Below, one piece after another: positions 49,501 through 57,171 of a stretch of DNA of 64,000 nucleotides. Position numbers and translations under genes: made by a program. Below the pieces are notes generated by a model. The model saw only the letters and a list, made by a program, of their open reading frames with translations. It ran no database searches and was not told where the DNA came from. Source of the DNA: Nitrospira sp. (GTDB lineage Bacteria > Nitrospirota > Nitrospiria > Nitrospirales > Nitrospiraceae). Location: assembly GCA_005116965.1 (NCBI GenBank), contig SWDG01000007.1, forward strand, positions 70,320-134,319. The letters run 5' to 3'. The first letter of the stretch is position 1. Each line of letters opens with the position of its first letter.

Positions 49501-51895
49501 GCTCGGTGATGTCTTGGAACGTTCCGTACGCGCGAACTGCCCGGTCGTTCACGACTTCGACCTTCCCGGCAGCCCGGACTGCAAGCCGGCGGCCCTTCGC
49601 TGAGACAAGATCTAACTCGAGATCCCAAGACATCCCCTGGGCCATCGCTTTTCCCAACGCCTCAGCGATAAGGGGCCGACTTTCTGGTGTATAAAAATTC
49701 AACGCCGTGTCCACCGCCGGGCTGTACAACTCCGGCGTGGTCTCATGCAGCCGGTAGGTTTCGTCACTCCACCAGAGACAGTTGGTTACAAAATCGAGCT
49801 CCCACCCTCCTATTCTGCCGATCGCCTCTGTTTGGGCCATCAGCGCCAACTGTTGCTTGTGGTGCGTGATATCCTCTGCAATACCCGCAATGCGATGTTC
49901 CCGCCCCGCCATTCTGACGCGGCGATCGGAGATCCAGCGGACATAACCATCTCGTCCCACGATCCGGTACTCACAATGGAACACCGCAGTCGCCCCTCCG
50001 CCAACAAACTGATCATGACTTGCCTTCACCCGCGCATGGTCATCCGGATGGATCGAGTCGAGCCAAAGCGACCAATTTTGATAGATTTCCTCCCGCTCAA
50101 TGCCCCAGATAAAGGTGAATGCGGCGTTGACAAACAAGACCTTCCGTTCGTCCGGCGTCACATCCGCGATCCAGAAGGCGGAACCGACTGCCTCGGCAAA
50201 CTGTTGCCACCGTGCCTCGCTCTCCCTCAACGCTTCTTGTGTACGATTACGCTCAGTGACATCAGTGGCAATGACGCCAAGAGCCGAGAGATGCCCAGCT
50301 GCATCAGCCACCGGAAATTTCACAACGAGACTGGTATGGGGTCCGTCTTCCTGTTGTGTGATCTCCTCGAACTCCTGCCCTCGACCGCTAGTCAACACTT
50401 GCTGATCATGCGATCGAAACTGAGCAGCTTGCTCAGGTGAAAACAGTTCCTCATCCGTCTTGCCTAAGGCCATGCCGGTAGCAAACCCAAAGACCTCATC
50501 GAATCGTGGATTTGTATACAGATACCGACCGTGATGATCCTTCAGACATGTCACATTCGGCGCGTTCTCGAAGAATTGGCGAAACCGCTCTTCGCTCCGG
50601 CGCAACGCCTCCGTCCTGTCGCTTACTTGTTGTTCCAAGGTCGCATTGAGATCGGTGAGCGCTTGTTCGGAGCGCTTGCGCTCGGTAATATCGGAGAACA
50701 AGCCGATGATGGCAGGCTTCCCGTTCCACGTGATCCGCGCTGCCTCGACCTGGACCGGAATCGGTGTGCCATCCATCTTCAGATAGATTCGCTCCGCACT
50801 ATGGACGGACATTCCGCCGCTCAGCAGGCGTTTCACATTTTCACGGACTTCTTGATGATAGTCCGGATGGATGAATTCAAAGGTCGGCCGGTCCAGAATT
50901 TCCTGCGCAGCATTCGCTCCCAGGAGGACGGCGCCCGTGTGGTTGACGTAGGCGGTTCGTCCTTCACTAAAGACGAAGACACCCGATGGTGAAAGCTCAA
51001 CCAACGTCCTGTACCATTCTTCACTCTCCCGTACTGACTCCTCCATTCGTTTGCGATCAGTAATATCGGCATGTGAGCCGAGGAGACTAATTCTTCGACC
51101 ATCCGCTTCAGTGACAAACGAGGCTCGTGCTTCAATCCATCGATAGCCCCCATCCTTGTGCTTCAGTCGAAATTCCTGTCGATAATCTCCCTCGCGACGA
51201 GACACGTAGTCTCGTACGTAGGCAATCGCCGCATCACGATCCTCTGGGTGCAGAAGCGTCGTCCATCCATCAAAAGAATCTGAAATCTCCGCCGGCTCGT
51301 ATCCCAGCTGGTGTTTCCATTCCTCGGAAAACACCACCTCGTTCGTTTCCGTGTTCCAGTCCCAGAGTCCGGTACCTGACGCACGGAGAGCCTGTCGGAG
51401 CTTTTCTTGAGACGTCCGTAGCATCGCCTCCGCGCGCTTCCGCTCGGTAATGTCCAAGGCTGCCCCGGACATACGGAGGGGTTGACCGCCACTATCACGC
51501 GCAACCTCGCCGCAGCAATGAATCGTCCGTACGTCGCCATCGGGGCGGACGATTCGGCATTCCAGGTCGTAGGCTGCGGCCCCTGCCAACGCGTCATCAA
51601 TCGAGGCCAGCACCCGGTCGTGATCGTCCGGCAGTACCGCCGACACAAAGCTGTCGAAGGTGATCGCTCGCACTCGAGGTTCATAGCCGAAGATCCGGTA
51701 GAGTTCATCCGACCATTCCACCTCGCCGCTTGCGATGTCCCAATTCCAACTCCCCAGGTGAGCAAGAGCTTGTGCGACCTCGAGGTGACGAGTCTGTTCG
51801 TGCAGCACTCGGTCACGTTCGGCAAGCTCGCGTGCGAGATCGGCAACCTGCCTGCGCAACAAATCTAATTCAGGACGGTGACTCGTAGAACTCAT
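46487..51895 (-). CDS. Soluble sensor histidine kinase with about twelve tandem PAS domains and HisKA_3
   Basis: 1802 aa from the ATG preceded by AAGGAG (MSSTSHRPELDLLRRQVADL). I count twelve PAS/PAC units of about 120-135 residues, each ending in a DITERKRxE-like PAC motif (for example DITERKRAEAML, DITDRKRMEESV, DVTERNRTQEAL, DVAERKRAEAEL). Several are PAS_3-like with IHPDDR; units 9 and 10 are near-duplicates (SPHPIGITEA and SPHPVVISEL). The C-terminus is HisKA_3 (RISQDLHDGILQSLYAVGLG) and an intact HATPase (IVREGVSNALRHSRA, VTDDGIGFS, GVGHGLVNMAARA). No membrane span, so it senses cytoplasmic cues. It overlaps the LuxR-type regulator gene. Confidence 0.95.
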   Translation of the reverse strand: MSSTSHRPELDLLRRQVADLARELAERDRVLHEQTRHLEVAQALAHLGSWNWDIASGEVEWSDELYRIFGYEPRVRAITFDSFVSAVLPDDHDRVLASIDDALAGAAAYDLECRIVRPDGDVRTIHCCGEVARDSGGQPLRMSGAALDITERKRAEAMLRTSQEKLRQALRASGTGLWDWNTETNEVVFSEEWKHQLGYEPAEISDSFDGWTTLLHPEDRDAAIAYVRDYVSRREGDYRQEFRLKHKDGGYRWIEARASFVTEADGRRISLLGSHADITDRKRMEESVRESEEWYRTLVELSPSGVFVFSEGRTAYVNHTGAVLLGANAAQEILDRPTFEFIHPDYHQEVRENVKRLLSGGMSVHSAERIYLKMDGTPIPVQVEAARITWNGKPAIIGLFSDITERKRSEQALTDLNATLEQQVSDRTEALRRSEERFRQFFENAPNVTCLKDHHGRYLYTNPRFDEVFGFATGMALGKTDEELFSPEQAAQFRSHDQQVLTSGRGQEFEEITQQEDGPHTSLVVKFPVADAAGHLSALGVIATDVTERNRTQEALRESEARWQQFAEAVGSAFWIADVTPDERKVLFVNAAFTFIWGIEREEIYQNWSLWLDSIHPDDHARVKASHDQFVGGGATAVFHCEYRIVGRDGYVRWISDRRVRMAGREHRIAGIAEDITHHKQQLALMAQTEAIGRIGGWELDFVTNCLWWSDETYRLHETTPELYSPAVDTALNFYTPESRPLIAEALGKAMAQGMSWDLELDLVSAKGRRLAVRAAGKVEVVNDRAVRAYGTFQDITERKRAEEALRKAHDELERKVTERTAELQASQERYARATAIGKVGVWELDVIAGEYHADANLKALLGYAPEELSTDPYEWLNLVCPEDQPIAMKNWELVQSGAVESSHYELRHIKKDGSIVWGDVRAQAVRDRKGQLTHLIGATVDITERKQAERSLSESEARFRTLVANIPGAIYRCAVDREWTMSYLSNAIENIVGYPATEFIANHTRSYASVIHPDDRQLVEEATWTSLQEHRPYVIEYRLIQANGTVRWVYEKGQGVFTSNGDVRFLDGAIFDVTERKQAEQALRESEERFSKAFRTSPHPIGITEAATGRCIEVNDACLDVFGFRREEVIGNTTLILGIWPNLEERVRVIERLKAGQPVRNMEFVLKAKSGALRYFLTSADLAELNGTLCVVTVANDITERKQAEEALRMSEERFAKAFQASPHPVVISELDSGRVIDANDAACQLFAYRKEEVVGHTTQEIGIWPSTEARDRYLELLKHQRSVRNVEVTLRSKSGEERQCVLSSELIELNGKQCSVTVGDDITESKRLERALRLTQFSVDQAVEAILWLDPNARIFSVNDTACHMLEYSREQLLAMTVHDIDPNFPVERWVTHWNYLKQQGALTFDAKFWSRTGLVLQTDVTVNYLQHEGKEYACMIMRDVAERKRAEAELRRSHTFLRQVIDTDPDLIFAKDRDGRFTVANKAVADWYGTTVEELIGKSDSDFNANAEEVEFFRRSDLEVIYSGRDRFIPEERITDAGGKTRWLQTVKRPIFDDQGQVHMVLGAATDITERKRMEEILVQRERDLSAALQERERISQDLHDGILQSLYAVGLGLEACKPLIRKRRDPVAKKFMVALDHAIRQLNQVMTEVRNFIAGLESQVLQGGDFSTALRTMVETMSISSSTRCRVRIDDEAARRLSTEQALHIINIVREGVSNALRHSRAKQITVSLRDLIRSDRLAVTDDGIGFSTRSVQGVGHGLVNMAARAQKVRGLFAIQSKPDKGTRISLDLPKDTHYAHN

Positions 51896-52116
51896 GATGA
51901 GGCTCCTTGCCGCGCGACGCCGACAGTACCTCAACAGCCAGCTCAACTCACAGGAGCGACCATGTCACGTGGCGAATGATGATGACGGCCCAGCGCACTG
52001 CTTCCTAAGATAAAGACCTCAGGAGAGGGCTAGTGTCCTACGAGAATAGGCGAAAGTCTAGATCCAAATGGCCCAGAGTCTCTACCTGAAAAAAGACGAG
52101 GCTGCATCGAGTATGA

Positions 52117-52200
52117 TGGTGCCGAAGGCGGGACTTGAACCCGCACGGCTTTCGCCACACGCCCCTCAAACGTGCGTGTCTGCCATTCCACCACTTCGGC
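52117..52200 (-). tRNA. tRNA-Leu (GAG)
   Basis: On the minus strand, 84 nt with an encoded CCA. Acceptor GCCGAAG/CTTCGGC, D arm with GGAATGGCAGAC, anticodon arm CACGT-TTGAGGG-GCGTG giving anticodon GAG with a U-G closing pair, long variable arm TGGC-GAAA-GCC typical of class II tRNAs, and T arm GCGGG-TTCAAGT-CCCGC. The alternative reading TTG (Gln) would break the stem and does not fit the long variable arm. Confidence 0.93.
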
Positions 52201-52220
52201 ACAAAGCGTGAAGCATCACT

Positions 52221-52294
52221 CGTGAAGCGTCGTTCGTCGGAATTCGTCGTGGACAGCGGTTCACGAGACACGCTTCACGAACGACGAGCGACGC
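52221..52294. repeat. Imperfect inverted repeats upstream of tRNA-Leu
   Basis: CGTGAAGCG at 52221-52229 is inverted as CGCTTCACG at 52271-52279. The region is full of related words (CGTGAAG, CGTTCGTCG, CGAACGACG, GAGCGACGC). It lies between the tRNA 5' end and the HAD phosphatase gene. It looks like a small REP-type palindromic repeat unit; only one cluster is visible here. Confidence 0.5.
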
Positions 52295-52390
52295 CTGAGG
52301 GAGTGCGCATTATAGAAGTAGGGTAAAATTGTTGTCAATCAACCGGACGTTCGGTAGAATCGGCATCTTATTGTCCTAGGTTGCTCTTTC

Positions 52391-53071
52391 ATGACGCGAA
52401 CAGACGAACAAGGCCTCTCCTCTTCCATTGCAGCGTTTTTTGATGTCGACAATACCATTTTGCCTGGTGAAGCGAGTGAAATGAGATTTTTCCGCTGGCT
52501 GTGGCGACGCGGTATCGTCGGGTGGCCTGAAGCTCGTGAGAGCGTGTCGTGGCTCCTGCGACATTTCCCGGCATTGTCGCTGCACCCGCTCCGCAAGCGG
52601 AAGCTGTACCTGGCCGGAAAACCTTCGCAAGTGATTCAACCGTTGGGCGAGGAGTTTTGTCGCGAGGAACTCTGTCCTCGTGTCTCCCCCGCTGCGATGC
52701 GGATGCTCGACGAGCATCGCCGTGCCGGCCACGCCATCATTTTCGTGACAGGGTCCATCGATTTTCTAATCGCCCCCGTCGCGGACGCACTTCGAGCTGA
52801 TCGTTGCTTTGCCACTCGATTGGAACAGCAGAATGGACTCTATACCGGATTTCTTGTGCCACCCCTGCCGTATGGGGAGGGGAAACGCCAACTCATTGAT
52901 CAGTTGATCCATGAACTGACGCTGGATCTCTCCCAATGCTATGCGTACGGGGATAGCCCGGGTGATGTTGACTTGCTCCGTGCCGTGGGGCATCCGACGG
53001 TGGTGAACCCAATTCGTGGCATGGCCTCCATCGCCCGACAGCAGAACTGGCCGATCGTCAAATGGCGATGA
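52391..53071 (+). CDS. HAD-superfamily subfamily IB hydrolase (SerB-like phosphatase)
   Basis: 226 aa. HAD motifs in order: I, FFDVDNTIL (nucleophile D18 and acid/base D20); II, IIFVTGSIDFLI; III, Lys in GEGKRQLIDQL; IV, YAYGDSPGDVDLLRAVG. The helical cap between motifs I and II (MRFFRWLWRRGIVGWPEARE) is subfamily IB, as in phosphoserine phosphatase and the lipid-linked phosphatases. The substrate is not readable: phosphoserine, lysophosphatidate and polyprenyl phosphates are all possible. Cytoplasmic. The gene stands alone, 77 bp before queE. Confidence 0.87.
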   Translation: MTRTDEQGLSSSIAAFFDVDNTILPGEASEMRFFRWLWRRGIVGWPEARESVSWLLRHFPALSLHPLRKRKLYLAGKPSQVIQPLGEEFCREELCPRVSPAAMRMLDEHRRAGHAIIFVTGSIDFLIAPVADALRADRCFATRLEQQNGLYTGFLVPPLPYGEGKRQLIDQLIHELTLDLSQCYAYGDSPGDVDLLRAVGHPTVVNPIRGMASIARQQNWPIVKWR

Positions 53072-53148
53072 GTGACTCCTTGTGATCGAATCAACCGCCT
53101 GCTCGGTGAATCATCCAATCGACGATTTGGTTAGTCCACACACGGCTC

Positions 53149-53784
53149 ATGCGCGTCACTGAAATTTTTCATAGCGTTCAAGGCGAGTCGACCTTTGCCG
53201 GCCTCCCCTGCGTGTTCGTACGTCTGACCGGTTGCCCGCTGCGATGCACTTGGTGTGACACGGAGTATGCGTTCTTTGGCGGAACGGACCGGTCCATCGA
53301 TGACATTCTCGACACGGTGCGATCCTATGGTTGTCAGTTGGTGGAGGTGACGGGAGGTGAACCGTTAGCGCAACCGGATAGCAGCGCGCTGCTCCGTCGA
53401 TTGTGCCATGAAGGATTCACAGTCCTCCTTGAAACGAGTGGAGCAGTGGATACCGCCACCGTCGATCCATCGGTCCATATTATCTTGGACGTGAAATGCC
53501 CGGGAAGCGGCATGACAGAACGGATGCACTGGCCCAATGTCGAACGATTGCGACCACAGGATGAAGCAAAATTCGTCATGAATGACCGGAGTGATTACGA
53601 ATGGGCGAAACGTATTCTGGATCGCTTCCAGCTGACTGATCGTTGTGCGGTTCACTTTAGTCCGGTATTTGGTGCGCTGGATCCACAGCGGTTGGCTGAA
53701 TGGCTCTTGGCAGATCGATTACCGATTCGCCTTCAGTTGCAACTCCACAAGCACATCTGGGCACCCAATATGCGGGGAGTGTGA
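53149..53784 (+). CDS. queE: 7-carboxy-7-deazaguanine synthase
   Basis: 211 aa radical SAM enzyme of queuosine/7-deazaguanine synthesis. The N-terminus MRVTEIFHSVQGESTFAGLP is diagnostic of QueE. Cluster cysteines are C29, C33 and C36 (GCPLRCTWCDTEYAF). VEVTGGEPLAQPD binds SAM, and VLLETSGAVD and ILDVKCPGSGM complete the fold. The C-terminus LQLHKHIWAPNMRGV is typical. No queC or queD is nearby, so the pathway is dispersed. Confidence 0.94.
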   Translation: MRVTEIFHSVQGESTFAGLPCVFVRLTGCPLRCTWCDTEYAFFGGTDRSIDDILDTVRSYGCQLVEVTGGEPLAQPDSSALLRRLCHEGFTVLLETSGAVDTATVDPSVHIILDVKCPGSGMTERMHWPNVERLRPQDEAKFVMNDRSDYEWAKRILDRFQLTDRCAVHFSPVFGALDPQRLAEWLLADRLPIRLQLQLHKHIWAPNMRGV

Positions 53785-53878
53785 AGAATACCGCCGTCGA
53801 GCAAGATGAAGAAGTCGCGATGACAACCAACAATCGGCTGATGCTGCTTGCCCATTGATGCATCAAAAGGAGAATCGA

Positions 53879-55390
53879 ATGCCCATTCTGCGAGTTCATG
53901 CGAAACAAGGACACGTCGACACCGAGACCACAGACGCACTGGTCCTCCTGCTGTGTGAAGGGGAGGGACTGCCGAAGGAAAATGGGGCGATTCTGGATAG
54001 AGCGCTCGGTGGAGCCCTCCGTGATCTTCTCCAGTCACAGGAGTTCGATGGAAAGGCCGGTGAGGTGGTTTTGTTTCATACACACGGGAAAATTCCGGCG
54101 AAGCGGTTGATTCTTGTCGGGCTTGGGAAAAAACATGACCTGGGGTTAGATCAGATCCGACAGGCGATGGGCCATGCCGTCAAACGGGTTCGCCAAGCCA
54201 AATCCGGTGCCTTTGCGGTGGCGCTGCCGAGCATCGTGCCGCATGGGACGTCGCCGATTGACGTTGGCCAGACCATGACTGAAGGAGCGATCTTAGGAAG
54301 CTATCAATTCACGGCCTATCGCAGTGACGCCCCGACGGGTAAGGGAGTGACGGCGATGACGGTTCTGGCTCCGCAGAAAGATCACCTGCGCCAGTTGTCG
54401 GAAGGGATTCGTCGCGGCGTCGCGACCGCTGAAGCGACGGTCTACGTTCGTGATCTCTGCAACCATCCATCTAATGTGATGACACCGACCAGGATCGCCA
54501 GCGAGGCAAAAACCGTGGCGAAGGAAGTCGGCGTGAATCTCAAGGTCCTCGAACAAAAAGAGATGGAACAACTCGGCATGGGTGCGCTACTGGGAGTTGC
54601 AAAAGGCAGCCACGAACCGCCGAAGTTCATTATTCTCCAGTACCACGGAGCCAAGAACAAAAACGACCGCCCGGTCGTGCTCGTCGGCAAGACGATCACC
54701 TTCGACACGGGTGGGATCTCGCTCAAACCGGCTGAGAATATGGAACAGATGAAGGCCGACATGACCGGTGGAGCTGAGGTATTAGCCACGATGCGGGCAG
54801 CAGCTCGTCTGAAGCTACCCCTCAATCTCATCAGCATCCTCCCAGCAGCGGAGAATATGCCCGGGGGCCGGGCGATGCGACCTGGTGACGTGGTCAAGAC
54901 CCTTTCGGGCAAAACCGTGGAGGTGCAGAACACGGACGCCGAGGGCCGCCTGATCCTCTCCGACGGCCTTACCTATGCGACGCGATTCAAGCCGGCCGCG
55001 CTCATCGACATTGCCACGCTAACGGGAGCGTGTGTCGTCGCGCTGGGTCAGTTCGCGATCGGCATGTTCGGCACCGATGCCACGTTGAAAGATGCGGTTC
55101 ACAAGGCCGGCCTTCGAGCAGGCGAGCGGGTATGGGAAATGCCGTTGTGGGACGAATATTTCGAGCAACTGCGCAGCGATGTGGCCGACATGCGGAATAT
55201 CGGCGGACGTGGGGGTGGCATGATCACCGCGGCTCTGTTCTTAAGCAAGTTCGTCGGCGACGCCCCCTGGGTGCATCTCGACATCGCCAGCACCGATTGG
55301 AGCGAGCGGGAACGGGCGTATATCCCCAAAGGCCCAACCGGCATCGGGACCAGACTGTTGATCCAGTTCCTCATCAATCGCTCACTATAG
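53879..55390 (+). CDS. pepA: Leucyl aminopeptidase (M17)
   Basis: 503 aa from the ATG with AAGGAG upstream. Family M17 two-metal aminopeptidase. Active-site residues match the E. coli numbering almost exactly: K271, D276 (KTITFDTGGISLKP), K283, D294 (MKADMTGGAEV), and NTDAEGRLIL with D353, E355 and R357. The N-terminal macro-like domain (residues 1-~170) is present. Cytoplasmic peptide turnover; some PepA proteins also bind DNA, which cannot be judged here. The nagZ gene follows by 23 bp, so the two may be co-transcribed. Confidence 0.95.
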   Translation: MPILRVHAKQGHVDTETTDALVLLLCEGEGLPKENGAILDRALGGALRDLLQSQEFDGKAGEVVLFHTHGKIPAKRLILVGLGKKHDLGLDQIRQAMGHAVKRVRQAKSGAFAVALPSIVPHGTSPIDVGQTMTEGAILGSYQFTAYRSDAPTGKGVTAMTVLAPQKDHLRQLSEGIRRGVATAEATVYVRDLCNHPSNVMTPTRIASEAKTVAKEVGVNLKVLEQKEMEQLGMGALLGVAKGSHEPPKFIILQYHGAKNKNDRPVVLVGKTITFDTGGISLKPAENMEQMKADMTGGAEVLATMRAAARLKLPLNLISILPAAENMPGGRAMRPGDVVKTLSGKTVEVQNTDAEGRLILSDGLTYATRFKPAALIDIATLTGACVVALGQFAIGMFGTDATLKDAVHKAGLRAGERVWEMPLWDEYFEQLRSDVADMRNIGGRGGGMITAALFLSKFVGDAPWVHLDIASTDWSERERAYIPKGPTGIGTRLLIQFLINRSL

Positions 55391-55413
55391 GGTAAGAGAA
55401 AGACGGTTCGACG

Positions 55414-56511
55414 ATGTCGTACGACCAGATTGGCCAACTTTTCATGATTGGGTTCGATGGCACCACCGTGTCGGCTGACCTCGCCTCCTTCATCAGGGAA
55501 TATAAGCCCGGTGGAATCATCCTGTTTTCGAGAAATCTCGAATCAATCGCGCAGATCGTGGAATTGACAAGCGATCTTCAACGCTGCAGTCCACACTCCC
55601 CCCTCCTGATCTCTATCGATCAAGAAGGTGGACGGGTCTCACGATTACCGAAAGACTTTACAATTTTTCCACCATGCGAAGTCCTTGGGCAATGCCGTTC
55701 CTCTGAACTGGCCTACGCTGCGGCAGCCACGACCGCGACGGAACTCAAGGCCGTCGGCATCAACATGAATATGTCTCCGGTGCTTGATGTGAACAGTAAC
55801 CCCGCCAATCCGGTGATCGGTGATCGAGCCTTCGGCACAACGCCTGACCTCGTGGCTGAATTGGGGTTGGCCACAGTGGGAGGCCTCCAGGACAATCGTG
55901 TCGTGGCTTGTGGGAAGCATTTTCCTGGTCATGGCGACACCAACTCGGACTCGCACAAGGAGTTGCCCATCGTCACGGCGCCGCGCGAACGATTGGAGCA
56001 TATTGAGTTTCCTCCATTCCGGAGAGCGGTGGCGAACGGCGTGGCAACGATGATGACGGCCCACGTGCTGTATCAGGCGTTGGATGAGAAACGGCCGGCA
56101 ACCCTGTCCCCGACGATCATCGGGAGATTTCTTCGTGAGGAGTTGCACTACGATGGTGTCGTGTTGACGGATGATCTCGAGATGCATGCCATCATTGATC
56201 ATTATGGTATCGGCGACGCAACCATCCAGGCCATCCAAGCCGGTTGCGACATGCCGTTGATCTGTAAAGACCGCAACCGCGTCATAGCCGCGATGAATGC
56301 CGTTGACAAAGCTGTGGCCGACGCGGACATCTCGGCCGGACGGTTGGCCCAGTCCCTCGCGCGTATCCGTCGCGTGAAAGAGCGTTTTCTGCTTCCCTAT
56401 CGCCCCGTAATGATTTCAGATGCCAAACTTGTGGTGGGGTGCCGAAGCCATAAAGCGCTCTTGCGCTCCATCGACCGGACGCGAGAACGAGTCGCGAAAG
56501 CCGACCTATGA
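55414..56511 (+). CDS. nagZ: Beta-N-acetylhexosaminidase (GH3, NagZ)
   Basis: 365 aa, GH3 family. Motifs: GQLFMIGFDGTTVSADLASF, LLISIDQEGGRVSRLP, NMNMSPVLDVNSNPANPVIG, ACGKHFPGHGDTNSDSHKEL (catalytic His-Asp dyad loop) and GVVLTDDLEMHAI (Asp nucleophile). NagZ removes GlcNAc from anhydromuropeptides in cell-wall recycling; no signal peptide is visible, agreeing with a cytoplasmic enzyme. The usual NagZ length is ~340, and the C-terminal tail is slightly longer. Downstream of pepA by 23 bp. Confidence 0.92.
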   Translation: MSYDQIGQLFMIGFDGTTVSADLASFIREYKPGGIILFSRNLESIAQIVELTSDLQRCSPHSPLLISIDQEGGRVSRLPKDFTIFPPCEVLGQCRSSELAYAAAATTATELKAVGINMNMSPVLDVNSNPANPVIGDRAFGTTPDLVAELGLATVGGLQDNRVVACGKHFPGHGDTNSDSHKELPIVTAPRERLEHIEFPPFRRAVANGVATMMTAHVLYQALDEKRPATLSPTIIGRFLREELHYDGVVLTDDLEMHAIIDHYGIGDATIQAIQAGCDMPLICKDRNRVIAAMNAVDKAVADADISAGRLAQSLARIRRVKERFLLPYRPVMISDAKLVVGCRSHKALLRSIDRTRERVAKADL

Positions 56512-56705
56512 CCTTTGCTTTTTTCTTTTCAAGATAACAGAGTGGACAACTTTGTGCAGTGTCTCTCAGGAGAATTCCGCGAGTTACGCAGAGATGGAAG
56601 ACCTCCCCTCACTCAAGTGAGGAAACGAAACCTCTGTCCCTCTACCGAATACCTTGCCCTCCTCTCATCTCTTGTGGCATCATGACCATTCCTTTGGAGG
56701 GCCTT

Positions 56706-57146
56706 ATGGCCTCATTGCTCGAGTACGTTGGATCTGTCCATATTTTTCTTGGGCCCTACCGGGGCAATCCGATCGCGATCTATTTGCGGCGGACGGAATC
56801 TGGCTGCCAGATCGGCCCAAAAGTCTATCCTTGGAACAATGTCATGGGCCTTGGTGAAACGCCGAATAAGGCCGCTGCTGATTTCGAGGAAAAATGGAAG
56901 ACAAAGGGCTTAACGGCAAACATGTATTCGGGCCCAGCCTGGGAAGGAGGCATTAAGCCAGAAAGACCAGCGCCGCCCAAGCCAGCTGCCCCCCCACCTA
57001 AACCGGCCACTCCGCCCAAGGCCGCAGCCACTCCAGTAGACACAGCCCCTGGATCGCCTGTCCCGGCTGCTGCCGCAGTTCCCGCTGAAGAGACTTCTAC
57101 CACAGCACCCGTTTCCGCAACCCAGCCCGCCGGAAAGTCGGACTAG
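56706..57146 (+). CDS. Hypothetical protein with Pro/Ala-rich tail
   Basis: 146 aa from the ATG with GGAGGG 5 nt upstream (MASLLEYVGSVHIFLGPYRG); the longer frame from 56559 is rejected. The first ~80 residues form a small domain (NPIAIYLRRTESGCQIGPKV, YPWNNVMGLGETPNKAAADF, EEKWKTKG). The remaining 65 residues are Pro/Ala/Lys/Thr-rich (KPAAPPPKPATPPKAAATP) and probably disordered. There is no signal peptide. No family recognised. It is convergent with the APC transporter at 57172. Confidence 0.7.
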   Translation: MASLLEYVGSVHIFLGPYRGNPIAIYLRRTESGCQIGPKVYPWNNVMGLGETPNKAAADFEEKWKTKGLTANMYSGPAWEGGIKPERPAPPKPAAPPPKPATPPKAAATPVDTAPGSPVPAAAAVPAEETSTTAPVSATQPAGKSD

Positions 57147-57171
57147 ACTCCTTACTAACATTGTTCCTGAT

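Noticed and set aside
52117-52200. Reading this tRNA as Gln(TTG) or Ser(TGA)
   Set aside because: Only the GAG register gives a paired five-base anticodon stem; the long variable arm fits Leu.
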